From assembly GCA_947494145.1 (NCBI GenBank), contig CANLTZ010000023.1, positions 1 to 55,418 of the forward strand: a stretch of DNA of 55,418 nt. The letters are read 5' to 3'. Below the pieces are notes generated by a model. The model ran no database searches, was not told the DNA's origin, and saw nothing but the letters and a program-made list of their open reading frames with translations. Shown here piece after piece: positions 7,882 through 16,676 of the stretch. Numbering within the stretch: position 1 is the first letter of the stretch; each line of letters starts with the position of its first letter. This DNA comes from an uncultured Jannaschia sp. GTDB lineage: Bacteria; Pseudomonadota; Alphaproteobacteria; Rhodobacterales; Rhodobacteraceae. The position numbers and the translations under genes are program-made.

Positions 7882-9087
7882 TCATCGTCTTCGCATCTCG
7901 CCAAGAGTCATCCGACGTTCGATGCCTTTTAGGCTTCCCACGAGGTTGAGTTCGCCGGAGCGCGCGGCAGATGTCAGTCGACGCAGCGTCCCGCCCGGAG
8001 ACCGGATCGGTTTCGTAGGATGCGTCCGGTTTATGTCGATGATGAGGATGGACGTTGCTGCGGCTTCCAAACCCATGACGTCGCACGCATCGTCCCAGGC
8101 AGAGTGATTGATACCGAGCGGAGCGAGCATTCCGTGGGCTGCGTCGATCAGGTGTCCCCATGTGACGGGTCGGCGGTTGCCACCGGCCCGAGCTTGGAAA
8201 TCCAGACTGGCAAGGTCGAAAATGACAGACGGCCTCACATGGCGCAGAATTTGGGGGTTGTGCGAACCATCGCCCTTCGCACCATCACATTCTCTGCCTT
8301 CGGAGCCATACGGCTCCGAACTTAATTCATTATCTTGCGCGGGCTTGCCCGCGCTCTGCATTACGACGATGTCGTTACAAATTCCAGAAGAAGGATCTTC
8401 ATTGTTCTCTTGTAATAGGCACCGGAAGTCTGCGTCCGGTTGACCGGAAATATCGTCATGGATTGAGGCGAATCCTTCAAGGCGCTCACAGAGCTTTCGA
8501 CATGCTTCGAGGTGTCTTTCGAGGCTGTCGAGAGGCATCGAAAACAGTCGGTCGCTGCGTGGCCATTGCTGAAATTCTTCGATGATCTCCCCTACCCCAG
8601 CATTCTTCAACGCGTCGTGTGGTAGGCGGGCGAGTGAAGCTTTGACCCGACGTAAGCGCGTACTGCGAAGACCTGCGAGCTCTCGAATGCGTGCTGCTTC
8701 GGCCCGGCGAGCATCGCGCAGTTGCATAAGATCGGTGAAGATCTCGATCAGAGGCGCGAAGGCGATCCCAAGACGGCTTCGGCCGTCGCGGGCACCGTTC
8801 GCTTTCACGTCTCTTCGGATCAGACCTAGGGCCTCGAAGCGGCGTTCGTGGTTGCGAACCTGGCGGGCAGAGAGACCGAGGTCGCGCGCAAGTGCCTGCT
8901 GGCTGCCAAAGAAAACAGGCGTCGCATCGGTGGTCTGCCAGTGGGATCGATCGGTGGCACCGACCATCCGAATGAGGGTGTCTTTTGCCGCACGGCCAAG
9001 GCCAAGCGCGCCGGCAACCTCGCTCAGAACTGCGATGACGTCGGTCTTTGAGTACCCTTGTGGAAGGGTTGGATGGGGTTCGTCCAT
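7882..9087 (-). CDS. repC: RepC-type plasmid replication initiator
   Basis: 401 residues from the Met at 9087 (MDEPHPTLPQGYSKTDVIAVL), about the usual RepC length. The N-terminal winged helix includes SQQALARDLGLSARQVRNHERRFEALGLIRRD, the replication-protein-C domain. A second helical domain follows the linker, and the C-terminus carries the usual VTWGHLIDAAHGMLAPLGI block. RepC is the initiator of repABC plasmids and normally contains the origin within its own coding region. Here repA and repB are absent, so this is a stand-alone RepC replicon. Expression is probably limited by the antisense RNA candidates upstream. Confidence 0.9.
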   Translation of the reverse strand: MDEPHPTLPQGYSKTDVIAVLSEVAGALGLGRAAKDTLIRMVGATDRSHWQTTDATPVFFGSQQALARDLGLSARQVRNHERRFEALGLIRRDVKANGARDGRSRLGIAFAPLIEIFTDLMQLRDARRAEAARIRELAGLRSTRLRRVKASLARLPHDALKNAGVGEIIEEFQQWPRSDRLFSMPLDSLERHLEACRKLCERLEGFASIHDDISGQPDADFRCLLQENNEDPSSGICNDIVVMQSAGKPAQDNELSSEPYGSEGRECDGAKGDGSHNPQILRHVRPSVIFDLASLDFQARAGGNRRPVTWGHLIDAAHGMLAPLGINHSAWDDACDVMGLEAAATSILIIDINRTHPTKPIRSPGGTLRRLTSAARSGELNLVGSLKGIERRMTLGEMRRR

Positions 9088-9196
9088 ATCGTGTCTCTCT
9101 TGGTGGGAGACAGGGTCGAACAAGACGCACCTTCTGCGTTCGCACAGATGCGTTTTTCACTTGCGAGGGAGCCGGAAGCTGAGGTAAAACGAGCGC

Positions 9197-9305
9197 AACT
9201 GTTGGGAGCGCTAAAGGACGCCAATCCTTGTTTCCCTTCTGGGTCTGTACCCCAGCTTCTCTTCCCCCTCGATAGGTTCGCCCTGTCGGGGGGTTGGTCG
9301 TTTTA
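9197..9305 (+). ncRNA. Candidate counter-transcribed RNA A upstream of repC
   Basis: On the strand opposite repC, a promoter-like pair (TTGCGA at 9161-9166, 18 bp, TAAAAC at 9185-9190) is followed by the box GGACGCCAATCC at 9216 and a 12-pair hairpin (9265-9276 with 9282-9293, loop TTCGC) ending in a T-rich tail. In repABC plasmids a short RNA in exactly this position and orientation represses repC. Its stem uses T·G pairs, which are stable only in the plus-strand RNA. Confidence 0.6.
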
Positions 9306-9500
9306 GGGGTCTGCTCTGTCCTCCATCTTATTGTGAGTGATTCCGAATTTCTTACTGCGGCTGGTCGCTTTGGGCAATTGTCGTGGTGCGATCGTGACCG
9401 ACTACCAAACCTTGTATTGGTAACCGCAGACAAACCGAATGCGTCCACTGAACGTGGTTTTCGCTTGCGCTACTTGTGGGGGAGTGTCTAAGACCGCGAC

Positions 9501-9590
9501 ATCGTTTTCGTTCGTGCCAGGGACGCCAATCCCTTGGTCCTAGACAGTCCCCCTCGCTAGGCTCGCCCTCGCGGGGGGTTCTTCTTTTCG
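9501..9590 (+). ncRNA. Candidate counter-transcribed RNA B, second copy
   Basis: The same plan is repeated 300 bp further on: TTGCGC at 9465-9470, 18 bp, TAAGAC at 9489-9494, the box GGACGCCAATCC at 9521, and a GC-rich hairpin (9550-9561 with 9567-9578) followed by TTCTTCTTTT, a textbook intrinsic terminator. The distance from -10 to box is 31-32 bp in both copies. One stem position differs by a compensating change. It could be a second regulatory RNA or a duplicated incompatibility element. Confidence 0.5.
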
Positions 9591-9630
9591 GGTGGTGTCG
9601 CTGCTCCTGTTGTTGCGATCGCTGAGATCG

Positions 9631-9639
9631 TTTTCCACA
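9631..9639 (+). promoter_or_regulatory. Possible DnaA box
   Basis: TTTTCCACA matches the DnaA box pattern TTWTNCACA. It lies about 540 bp upstream of the repC start beyond the two RNA candidates. A single box is weak evidence for an origin. Confidence 0.35.
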
Positions 9640-9832
9640 GCCTTATCGCCGGGTTGCTGGCTCCGCAACGGCGGAGATTGGCAGCGGACCCGACGCGCTG
9701 ACTTGACGTCATCATGTGCTTAAGCAAATCGCGCTGCATATCTCCATTAACAATAACGAGTGTCGCAGTGAGCCCCCCGGGTCTCGCTGCTTCGTTGCGT
9801 GATTTTTTGATTATCCCGATATCCGTAAAAAA

Positions 9833-9851
9833 GTGATATTTACAATATCAC
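9833..9851. promoter_or_regulatory. Candidate operator upstream of virB operon
   Basis: A perfect inverted repeat, GTGATATT-TAC-AATATCAC, lies about 80 bp before the first gene of the virB transcript. The half-site AATATCAC recurs at 7762-7769, about 60 bp before the divergent TrbM-like operon. A shared regulator of transfer genes is a plausible reading; no regulator gene is identified. Confidence 0.5.
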
Positions 9852-9930
9852 GAAACCGTGCATGCTTGCGATCTATGGAGGTCGCGCCTGTGGAACTGTA
9901 GGTTCGCTGAGACGGGCGGATGAGGACTCC

Positions 9931-10239
9931 ATGGAACGAAGCAATCGGAAGCTGCTGATGACCTCGCAACTGAGGGATTTCATCGGCCGCGGGGGAACCG
10001 TGGAGTATGTCCCAGAGGACGACGGAAAACGGGTCTGGCACCTTATCGCAGTCGCCACGTCAGGGTCGCGATATCGTGTCTATGTACCGCAAACGGGAAA
10101 CCCTCGAGTCTTCAAGACCGCGGACGCGTTGGTGGCGTTCCACGAAACGATGTTCCCCGAAGACGATCAGGTTGTCGTGCCGCTGGCCACGCAAGATGGG
10201 TTGGCTGGCGTCTCGGACTATTTCGACCACGAGACGTAG
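9931..10239 (+). CDS. Hypothetical protein at head of virB operon
   Basis: 102 residues from the Met at 9931, which follows GGATGAGGA at good spacing; an upstream in-frame Met at 9862 lacks such a site. The protein is soluble and mixed alpha/beta in appearance ([18 protein letters not shown], then [17 protein letters not shown]) with an acidic end. No family was recognised. Its position between the candidate operator and virB1 suggests it belongs to the transfer transcript. Confidence 0.6.
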   Translation: MERSNRKLLMTSQLRDFIGRGGTVEYVPEDDGKRVWHLIAVATSGSRYRVYVPQTGNPRVFKTADALVAFHETMFPEDDQVVVPLATQDGLAGVSDYFDHET

Positions 10240-10408
10240 CCTTCGTAGTGTGAAAGCACGGTCTGAACGTCAGGCCATCGTCAAAAAAACGTCAAGAAAT
10301 GCCGCGACTGCGAAATGTGATTCGTGGAAAGCGATTGTTTCAAAAAAACCCCTGGCAACCTGTCTTTTTTGTCACATACTGGACGGGCAAGTCGGGGGAA
10401 ATGCATCC

Positions 10409-11221
10409 ATGTGGTCGGTATGGGGGACGAAGTTGTGTCTCCGGTTCACGAATGCGCGAGTAGGTTTTGCTGGCACGCTGCGCTGCGGCACGGCCCCTAT
10501 CCTGTTGAACGCTGGCGTCGTCGTAACACTGTTCCTTGGATCGCCTGTCGTCGCTGATGTCTTCGAGTTTGGATCGAATGGTTCGATCATTGCTAGAAAC
10601 GGCGTCCGGGTAGGAGCTCCTGCAGAAGCTCAGGAAGCGCAGGAAATGGAAGCGGCGGTCGTCGCCACGCGATCAGCACCGTCTGCACCGAATATCCGTG
10701 GTGATCGGCAGCGATATGTTGCGATGGCCCAAGACGTCGCTCTGCGTCACGCAGGATCTCCTGGCGTGCGCCGTGCAGGGCTCGATGCGCTGCAATTTGT
10801 CGATCTGTTTGTGGCCCTGGTTCATCAAGAAAGCCGGTTCAATCCGCGCGCTGTGTCGCCAAAGGGTGCCCAGGGTCTCGCGCAGCTTATGCCAGGCACC
10901 GCGCGAGACCTTCGCGTTCGCGATGCCTTCGATCCTGTCCAGAACCTCGATGGCGGGGCCCGATACTTAACGGAACAGCTGGGGCGCTTCGGAGACGTAT
11001 CTCTCGCCTTGGCTGCCTACAATGCCGGCCCGGGTCGCGTCGTCGAGTACAACGGCGTTCCACCGTTCCGTGAGACCCGTGACTACGTCGCGGTGATCAT
11101 GACCGAGTCGGGGCTATCGGAGGGCGGCCAAAGGCCGACCCCGGCAAGCCGGGCCCGCGCCTCCACGACACCTGTTTCACCTCCCCCATCGCAAAGGAGA
11201 CCATCCGTATGGGAATTCTAA
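10409..11221 (+). CDS. virB1: VirB1-like lytic transglycosylase
   Basis: A 270-residue exported lytic transglycosylase that opens peptidoglycan for assembly of the secretion channel. The catalytic region shows [27 protein letters not shown] with the catalytic Glu, then NLDGGARYL and [11 protein letters not shown], all standard for the SLT fold. The N-terminus is an extended signal peptide with a long positive part before the hydrophobic helix ([18 protein letters not shown]). The start at 10409 follows GGGGGAA; the open frame reaches further upstream without a credible start. The 3' end overlaps virB2 by 13 bp. Confidence 0.9.
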   Translation: MWSVWGTKLCLRFTNARVGFAGTLRCGTAPILLNAGVVVTLFLGSPVVADVFEFGSNGSIIARNGVRVGAPAEAQEAQEMEAAVVATRSAPSAPNIRGDRQRYVAMAQDVALRHAGSPGVRRAGLDALQFVDLFVALVHQESRFNPRAVSPKGAQGLAQLMPGTARDLRVRDAFDPVQNLDGGARYLTEQLGRFGDVSLALAAYNAGPGRVVEYNGVPPFRETRDYVAVIMTESGLSEGGQRPTPASRARASTTPVSPPPSQRRPSVWEF

Positions 11222-11496
11222 GACGTATCTCCGGTCGTTCGGCCGGCTTGGCGGCCTTTCTAGCGGTCGCGTGCGCGATGCCGGCCTTCGCGCAAGACTT
11301 CTCGCCGGTGAACACCTTCTTCGGCAACGTCGGCACTGCGCTGACCGGCGCGACCGGCCGCGCAATCGGACTCGTGGCGCTCGCCGCCTGTGGGATCCTG
11401 TTCATGATGGGCCGGATGAACTGGCTCTTCGCGGGGTCCGTGATGCTCGGCCTGGTCATTCTCTACGGCGCAGCGGCTATCCTGGCAGGGTTCTGA
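11209..11496 (+). CDS. virB2: VirB2-like major pilin
   Basis: 95 residues: a signal peptide cut after PAFA, a short loop ([14 protein letters not shown]) and two hydrophobic helices ([17 protein letters not shown] and [20 protein letters not shown]). This two-helix plan is that of VirB2/TrbC pilins, the subunit of the conjugative pilus. A ribosome-binding site (AAAGGAGA) precedes the start inside the virB1 3' end. Confidence 0.88.
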   Translation: MGILRRISGRSAGLAAFLAVACAMPAFAQDFSPVNTFFGNVGTALTGATGRAIGLVALAACGILFMMGRMNWLFAGSVMLGLVILYGAAAILAGF

Positions 11497-11497
11497 G

Positions 11498-11773
11498 ATG
11501 CAGTCGCCGTGCTTCATCGCGCTCACGCGGCCCGTGTCTTTCATGGGCCTACCCTTCACCTACGTGGTGTTGATGGCGCTCGTGGTGTTCGGCGGCTTCA
11601 TCGCAACACTTTCGTTCATCTATCTCATCGTCAGCGCGTTGGTGTCGTATGTCGGCCTTCGCGCGCTGGCGAATTATGATCCTCGGATCATCGATGTCGC
11701 ATTGACCTCGATGTCCAAGACACCGGTGCCGCCAAGTTGGTTCCGGGGGGAAGGCATGATCTATCATGCTTGA
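11498..11773 (+). CDS. virB3: VirB3-like inner-membrane protein
   Basis: 91 residues with two membrane helices near the N-terminus (FTYVVLMALVVFGGFIATLSF and the following segment) and the usual VirB3 ending. VirB3 is a small partner of the VirB4 ATPase in the inner-membrane complex. It begins one base after virB2 stops and overlaps virB4 by eight bases, so the three are coupled. Confidence 0.88.
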   Translation: MQSPCFIALTRPVSFMGLPFTYVVLMALVVFGGFIATLSFIYLIVSALVSYVGLRALANYDPRIIDVALTSMSKTPVPPSWFRGEGMIYHA

Positions 11774-14126
11774 AGCGGGCCGTTCTCTCGCAAGGAAAGA
11801 CCTAGAGGCAGGATTGCCGCAGAGCGAGCACGCGCTCGCGCGGCACCTGCCTTATGTGTCCTCAGTCGGTGACGATGTCATCATGCTTCGGGACGGAGAT
11901 GTCATGGCATCGTTCCTGGTCACCGGTCTCAATGCGGACACTGCGGACCCATACGACGTCGACGATCTTGCGAATGCCATGGCGGACATCGTGGCGCAGT
12001 CAGCCGATGACGTCGCTTTCTACGTTCACCGCATCGGAACGACGGCGCGGCCGCGTTTGGAGCCTATCGAGCAGACTCTCGCTTTCGAGGCGGAAGCGGA
12101 TCGGCGGTGGCAAGCATCGCTGAAGGGCAACGGGCTTCGCCTTCGGCGCACGATGGTCACCGCTGTCATTCGTCCGTCGCGGATCGCCAGTTTATGGGGT
12201 CGTTTCATCTCCGGCGGAAAGCGGGATCTCCAGGCGGACCGCGACCGTCGTGTCCAGCGGCTCACTGAAGTGATGCGAACGTTAATGGACGGTTTGCGTC
12301 GAGCTGGTCCCGTGAGACTGTCGTTGTCTGACGGAGAATGGCTTGGGCTTCTCAGAACCACCGCATCCGGTCTGTTCTATCCGACGACGCCGGGCGAGAC
12401 GTTCATGCCGTTGGCTGACTTGGTGAGCACATCTCGGGTCGATTTCGCCGGGGATACGTTCCTCGTTCATGGTGGGGATTCCGACGAAATGCGGTTCGGT
12501 GCGGTGTTCTCGCTGAAGAAGTATCCCGGGAATACGTATCCTGGCGTGTTCGATCCGTTTGATCAGCCATTCGACACGGTCGTGACGCACAGTTTCACGC
12601 CGACCGCCTTGGCCAACGCGCAAGATCGCATCCAACGGACGATCCGGCAGATGAGCTCCGCCGATGATGCAGCGATCACGCTTAGGGAACAACTCATCGA
12701 AGCTGCCGACGATCTCGCTTCGGGCCGTGTCAGCTTCGGGATGCACCATGCCACGGTGACTGTCTTCGCGCGAACGGAGGCAGAGCTGGATGATGCGGCC
12801 GCCCGTGTTCGCGGAGTGGGCCAGCGCGCCGGTGCCGTCATGGTCCGCGAGCAAATTGGGGCGCGCGCCGCATACTTCGCTCAACATCCCGGAAACTTCG
12901 CGTATCGCGCCCGTGCAGCCATGGTGTCGTCGCGCAACTTCGGACAGATGGCGGCGCTGCACGGCCCGCCGCGTGGATTGAGCGATGACCGGATTCCATG
13001 GGGGAAACCGGTGACGATCCTCCCCACGGCGTCGGGCGAGCCTTTCCGGTTCAACTTCCATCTGCCCGGCAGTCGCGGCGAACGGACCGTCGGACATAGC
13101 TTGATCATCGGCATGACGGGCGCGGGCAAAACGCTCGGCGCTGCGTTTCTGCTCAGCCAGGCGCGCCGTCTCGGACCTCGCATCATCGTGTTTGACAAGG
13201 ACCAAGGGTTCGAAATGGCCATCCGTGCCATGGGCGGCGACTATTCGAATGTTCGGATGGGCGTGCCGACGGGCTTCAATCCGTTTCGCGCCGAAGCCGA
13301 TGACCGTGGAACGGCCTGGCTGACGGATTGGGTGTCGGCGCTGATGGCACAGCAAGGCTCGTTGACGGCGACGCAGAGGGAGGCGATCGGCGAAGCCACC
13401 CGCGCCAATCTGAACACGGACCCGGCTTTGCAGAACCTCTCCTCGTTCCGCGCGCAGTTCCGGGCAACGGACGACAATCAGGACCTCTTCACGAGGCTCA
13501 GCCTTTGGGATGCAGAGGGCCAGTTCGGATGGCTGTTCGCGGGCGAGGGCCAGGACGACACCCTGTCATTTGCGAACGATGTCACTGCCTTCGATTTGAC
13601 GGAGATCTTCGACAGTGCAGAAGTTCGCACGGCCTGGCTGAGCTACGTGTTCCGCCGCATCGAGCGGACCGTCGAAGACGAACGGCCGACGATCATCGTA
13701 CTCGATGAGGCGTGGAAGCTGTTGGACGACCCGTATTTCGAGGCGCGCCTGAAGGATTGGATGCTGACGATGCGGAAGAAGAACGTCGCAGTCGTTCTGA
13801 TGACACAGCGTGTGGCCCACATCCTGGAAAGCAAAGCCGGCGGGTCGATCATCGAAAGCACGGTCACGCAAATCCTCTATCCGAACGCCAAGTTCACCGC
13901 GGAGGAGTTGGCCCCGCTCAATTTGACCGAAGGCGAGGTCACCTTCATGCGGACCTCCGGGACGACGGGACGATATGCGCTGATCCGCTCAGGGGACGAA
14001 AGCGTCCTGGTGGATATGGACCTTTCGGACCTTGGCGGACTGCTCCGGGTTCTTGGAGGCGGAAAAGGCGAGTCGGCCCCGGCGGGCTGGAGAGACGATC
14101 CAGAGTTTTGGAAGGACATAGCATGA
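11766..14126 (+). CDS. virB4: VirB4-like ATPase
   Basis: 786 residues, full length. The C-terminal half is a AAA+ ATPase with Walker A GMTGAGKT at about residue 449 and Walker B TIIVLDEAWKLL at about residue 640, followed by the MTQRVAHI sensor region. The N-terminal half is the CagE/TrbE/VirB domain. VirB4 powers pilus assembly and substrate transfer at the inner membrane. It is the best marker that this is a complete secretion operon. Confidence 0.95.
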   Translation: MLEAGRSLARKDLEAGLPQSEHALARHLPYVSSVGDDVIMLRDGDVMASFLVTGLNADTADPYDVDDLANAMADIVAQSADDVAFYVHRIGTTARPRLEPIEQTLAFEAEADRRWQASLKGNGLRLRRTMVTAVIRPSRIASLWGRFISGGKRDLQADRDRRVQRLTEVMRTLMDGLRRAGPVRLSLSDGEWLGLLRTTASGLFYPTTPGETFMPLADLVSTSRVDFAGDTFLVHGGDSDEMRFGAVFSLKKYPGNTYPGVFDPFDQPFDTVVTHSFTPTALANAQDRIQRTIRQMSSADDAAITLREQLIEAADDLASGRVSFGMHHATVTVFARTEAELDDAAARVRGVGQRAGAVMVREQIGARAAYFAQHPGNFAYRARAAMVSSRNFGQMAALHGPPRGLSDDRIPWGKPVTILPTASGEPFRFNFHLPGSRGERTVGHSLIIGMTGAGKTLGAAFLLSQARRLGPRIIVFDKDQGFEMAIRAMGGDYSNVRMGVPTGFNPFRAEADDRGTAWLTDWVSALMAQQGSLTATQREAIGEATRANLNTDPALQNLSSFRAQFRATDDNQDLFTRLSLWDAEGQFGWLFAGEGQDDTLSFANDVTAFDLTEIFDSAEVRTAWLSYVFRRIERTVEDERPTIIVLDEAWKLLDDPYFEARLKDWMLTMRKKNVAVVLMTQRVAHILESKAGGSIIESTVTQILYPNAKFTAEELAPLNLTEGEVTFMRTSGTTGRYALIRSGDESVLVDMDLSDLGGLLRVLGGGKGESAPAGWRDDPEFWKDIA

Positions 14127-14266
14127 GTTTACGCAGCATCATTTTGCTGATCGGTGTCGCGGCCCTCGGAGGTTGCGCGACCTACACGGAGCGCACGTCG
14201 CCCTGCGTTTGTTTGTTCGAACCGATCAATCAAGACCCCCTGGCCGATGAGGAGAGCGTCGCATGA
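14123..14266 (+). CDS. Small lipoprotein in the virB operon (possible VirB7 counterpart)
   Basis: 47 residues with a lipobox (VAALGGC) at the end of a short hydrophobic helix. The mature peptide contains CVC and a conserved-looking LFEPINQDP tail. Start and stop overlap both neighbours by four bases. VirB7 is a short outer-membrane lipoprotein that stabilises VirB9 by a disulfide; the size, lipid anchor and extra cysteines fit, although VirB7 normally follows virB6. The assignment by function is inference. Confidence 0.7.
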   Translation: MSLRSIILLIGVAALGGCATYTERTSPCVCLFEPINQDPLADEESVA

Positions 14267-14970
14267 CATTTGGAAAGAAGGTCTTAACTGCCGTGTTCTT
14301 CGCGGTGATGCCCATGGCCCCAGCTACGGCCCAGGGCATTCCGGTATTCGATGCAACGTCGGTCGCGAACTTGATCCAGCAGCTTCAGGCGCTCGACCGT
14401 GATTTCCGAAATCAAATCGATCAGCTGACGCAGCTCCAGGATCAGCTTACGGCCATGACGGGCAGTCGGGGGATTGGGAACGTTTTGAACGGGGCCGCCG
14501 AAATCGCACAGCGGGAGGCTGCGATCAGCCTTCAAGGGATCATGGATGGTGCGATCGCTGGCACATCGATCCCTGGGAACACGGGCGGCATCGACAGCAC
14601 GATCCAGCGTCTTCGGTCCACCATGGAGCTCGACGACCTCGATCAACTTCTGGCGTCAACCTTCCCCCAGGACCGGGCGATTGCTGTGAGTGCAGGGGCG
14701 GGCATGGCGGCCATGGCGACGGCTGAGGACACCTATGCTCGCGCGAATGCGTCGATGGGGCGGGTCACGCAGCTGATCCAAGACATCGACACGAATGCCG
14801 ACCTGAAGGCGAGCGTTGATTACAACACACGGATGTTGGCGGAAGTCGCGATCCTTCTGAACGAAACTCTGCGCATTCAAGCCGCGCAGGCAACCGCAGC
14901 GGGCAGCGACGCCGTTGTTCGGGCACGTGATGCGGCCGCAGGTCGCGAATTCAGAGATGTGGAGCCGTAG
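14263..14970 (+). CDS. virB5: VirB5-like minor pilin
   Basis: 235 residues with a signal peptide (VLTAVFFAVMPMAPATAQG), then a long helical protein rich in Gln (LIQQLQALDRDFRNQIDQLTQLQDQLTAMTG), the typical opening of VirB5/TrbJ. These proteins sit at the pilus tip and affect recipient contact. The start overlaps the lipoprotein stop by four bases. Confidence 0.85.
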   Translation: MTFGKKVLTAVFFAVMPMAPATAQGIPVFDATSVANLIQQLQALDRDFRNQIDQLTQLQDQLTAMTGSRGIGNVLNGAAEIAQREAAISLQGIMDGAIAGTSIPGNTGGIDSTIQRLRSTMELDDLDQLLASTFPQDRAIAVSAGAGMAAMATAEDTYARANASMGRVTQLIQDIDTNADLKASVDYNTRMLAEVAILLNETLRIQAAQATAAGSDAVVRARDAAAGREFRDVEP

Positions 14971-14971
14971 G

Positions 14972-15430
14972 ATGATCAAGAAACTTGGCGGACTCGTTCT
15001 TGTAGTTGCTTTTGCCCTTCCCACAATGGCGACAGCGCAAGGGGTTCTGACACGGCAGCTTAATGATGGCTCCACGTTTAGCTGTTCAACGCCAAATATC
15101 CAGACGGAAGAATTCAAAGAAGCGTTCTCAGACTTCGGGGACAACTTCTTGATGATGACCTTAGCCGACATTTTCACGCGGACGTGGGAAGCAAAATACA
15201 TGAGGGAACAATGTCAGCGGTTTGCGGACGGCGAGCCCCATGATTTCTCATGTATTCAAGGTCGTCATGACTGGGATGCCATTAAGGATGAGATTCCGAA
15301 CGACGTAGCCGCGCTTTCAAGAGCGGACCTTGGTGCATTGGTTGGGGCTCTCCGACAAGATGAGGAGCATGGCGCAGGCGCACAACGTCAGGCAGTGGAA
15401 TTCTGTGAAAGCGTAGGAGCCTTTAATTAA
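14972..15430 (+). CDS. Exported hypothetical protein between virB5 and virB6
   Basis: 152 residues: a signal peptide (KLGGLVLVVAFALPTMATAQG) and a soluble domain with four cysteines (FSCSTPN, YMREQCQRF, FSCIQGRHDW, VEFCESVG). It starts one base after virB5 stops. The base composition from here through most of virB6 is visibly more AT-rich than in the rest of the operon. Position and export indicate a periplasmic accessory of the channel; no known family was recognised. Confidence 0.7.
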   Translation: MIKKLGGLVLVVAFALPTMATAQGVLTRQLNDGSTFSCSTPNIQTEEFKEAFSDFGDNFLMMTLADIFTRTWEAKYMREQCQRFADGEPHDFSCIQGRHDWDAIKDEIPNDVAALSRADLGALVGALRQDEEHGAGAQRQAVEFCESVGAFN

Positions 15431-15455
15431 GGCCATCAGATAGCGGGGACTGGCT

Positions 15456-16613
15456 ATGGCAAATTACATCGAGACGACGTTGAATAATATAGATGCGGCG
15501 GTCAATGGGTATGCAGCGGCGGTCTTTACCGGGATTGCGGGCCCGCTAGTGACAACGCTTCAGGCAATGGGCCTAGTGGGTTTGGGGTTCCTAGCAATCA
15601 ATGCGATGATGCAATTCCAGCCGATCCGTATTTCTGAATATATTAAGTGGGGGCTGCGATTCGTAGTAATCTTTGCCGTCGCAACGTCATGGAACCAGTT
15701 TCAACCGATCTTCGATATTCTAACAAATACGCCAGGTTCCGTGGGGGCGTCCATGCTTGGCATGCAGGCGGTGCCGAACCTCAACGCGGCATTGGACCAG
15801 ATGGTCACAGACGTTCTGCTTGTAGGTGAGCAGACGTCGGCTTCGGCGGGGGCATTTGATTTTGGGACAGCTATTATCGGTGTTGGCCTGATCTTCATGG
15901 GGGCACTGATGGCGACGGTAGCAATTTTAGTCTCGGCTATTGCAAAGATTGGACTAGCGCTGGCTGTGTCGGTAGCGCCTGTTTTTGTGGGAACCCTCTT
16001 GTTCAAGGGTACGAGCGACCTCTTTTCAGCATGGTCACGGTTTACTTTGGGTTTTGCTCTTATTCCGCTTGTCTTGGCAGGCGTTATGGGGGCGGTGCTC
16101 GGCGTTGGAGGCAATCTTGCACCGGCAAACGCCGGCAACGTCACATCTCTGTCGGATGTTGCGGCCTTCATTATCATAGTACTCGCAGCCATTATTATGA
16201 TGTCCCAGGTCCCGACAATGGTGAACGGCCTAGCCGGATCGATCGTTGCGACTGCCTCAACCCGGGATATGCAGCAGGCCGGCCGCTCGATGACCGTTGC
16301 CGCCGGCGGAATGACGGCTGCCGCGTCGAGAATGGCGCAGGTCGCAGCGCCGGCTGTGAGCTCGGCTGCGGCGTCCGCGAACGAGGGCCGCCGCCAGGAA
16401 GGTCCGATGGCGACCCGGCTTCAGACGATGATGTCGAATTGGGAAGCCCATAAACAGGCCGGACGGGCAAACCGTGAGCGATATGCCAAGCGGTCGGCAC
16501 TGATGGGCGAGACGGCGTCTTGGTCGGATCTGCGACAGGCGGACCGGGCAGGCAGACGACAGGCTGCCAGGGAGACCTGGAAGGGGACAGGCGAGCCAAA
16601 AAAAGACAGCTGA
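15456..16613 (+). CDS. virB6: VirB6-like polytopic membrane protein
   Basis: 385 residues with at least six hydrophobic helices (for example GPLVTTLQAMGLVGLGFLAIN, TAIIGVGLIFMGALMATVAIL, IIIVLAAIIMMSQVPTMVNGL), matching the TrbL/VirB6 family that lines the inner-membrane channel. The C-terminal 120 residues are polar and Arg-rich. The first two thirds use more A/T-ending codons than the tail and than flanking genes, with an abrupt return at about 16200. Confidence 0.88.
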   Translation: MANYIETTLNNIDAAVNGYAAAVFTGIAGPLVTTLQAMGLVGLGFLAINAMMQFQPIRISEYIKWGLRFVVIFAVATSWNQFQPIFDILTNTPGSVGASMLGMQAVPNLNAALDQMVTDVLLVGEQTSASAGAFDFGTAIIGVGLIFMGALMATVAILVSAIAKIGLALAVSVAPVFVGTLLFKGTSDLFSAWSRFTLGFALIPLVLAGVMGAVLGVGGNLAPANAGNVTSLSDVAAFIIIVLAAIIMMSQVPTMVNGLAGSIVATASTRDMQQAGRSMTVAAGGMTAAASRMAQVAAPAVSSAAASANEGRRQEGPMATRLQTMMSNWEAHKQAGRANRERYAKRSALMGETASWSDLRQADRAGRRQAARETWKGTGEPKKDS

Positions 16614-16676
16614 ACAGGCTCGATGATGGACGTATGACCCCCGCTCGCAGGGTGGGGGATGAGAGGACTCGGTTTA

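Noticed and set aside
8486-9448. 320-residue minus-strand frame over repC
   Set aside because: It is the shifted frame of repC on the same strand, with shadow composition.
9421-9480. repABC-type parS site near GGTAACCGCAGACAAAC
   Set aside because: It does not fit the palindromic GTTnnCnGCnGnnAAC pattern in either direction.
10007-10408. N-terminal extension of the VirB1-like frame
   Set aside because: It overlaps the preceding gene in another frame and precedes the signal peptide; the start at 10409 has a better ribosome-binding site.
12282-13355. 357-residue minus-strand frame inside virB4
   Set aside because: It is antisense to a conserved ATPase and has no recognisable domain.
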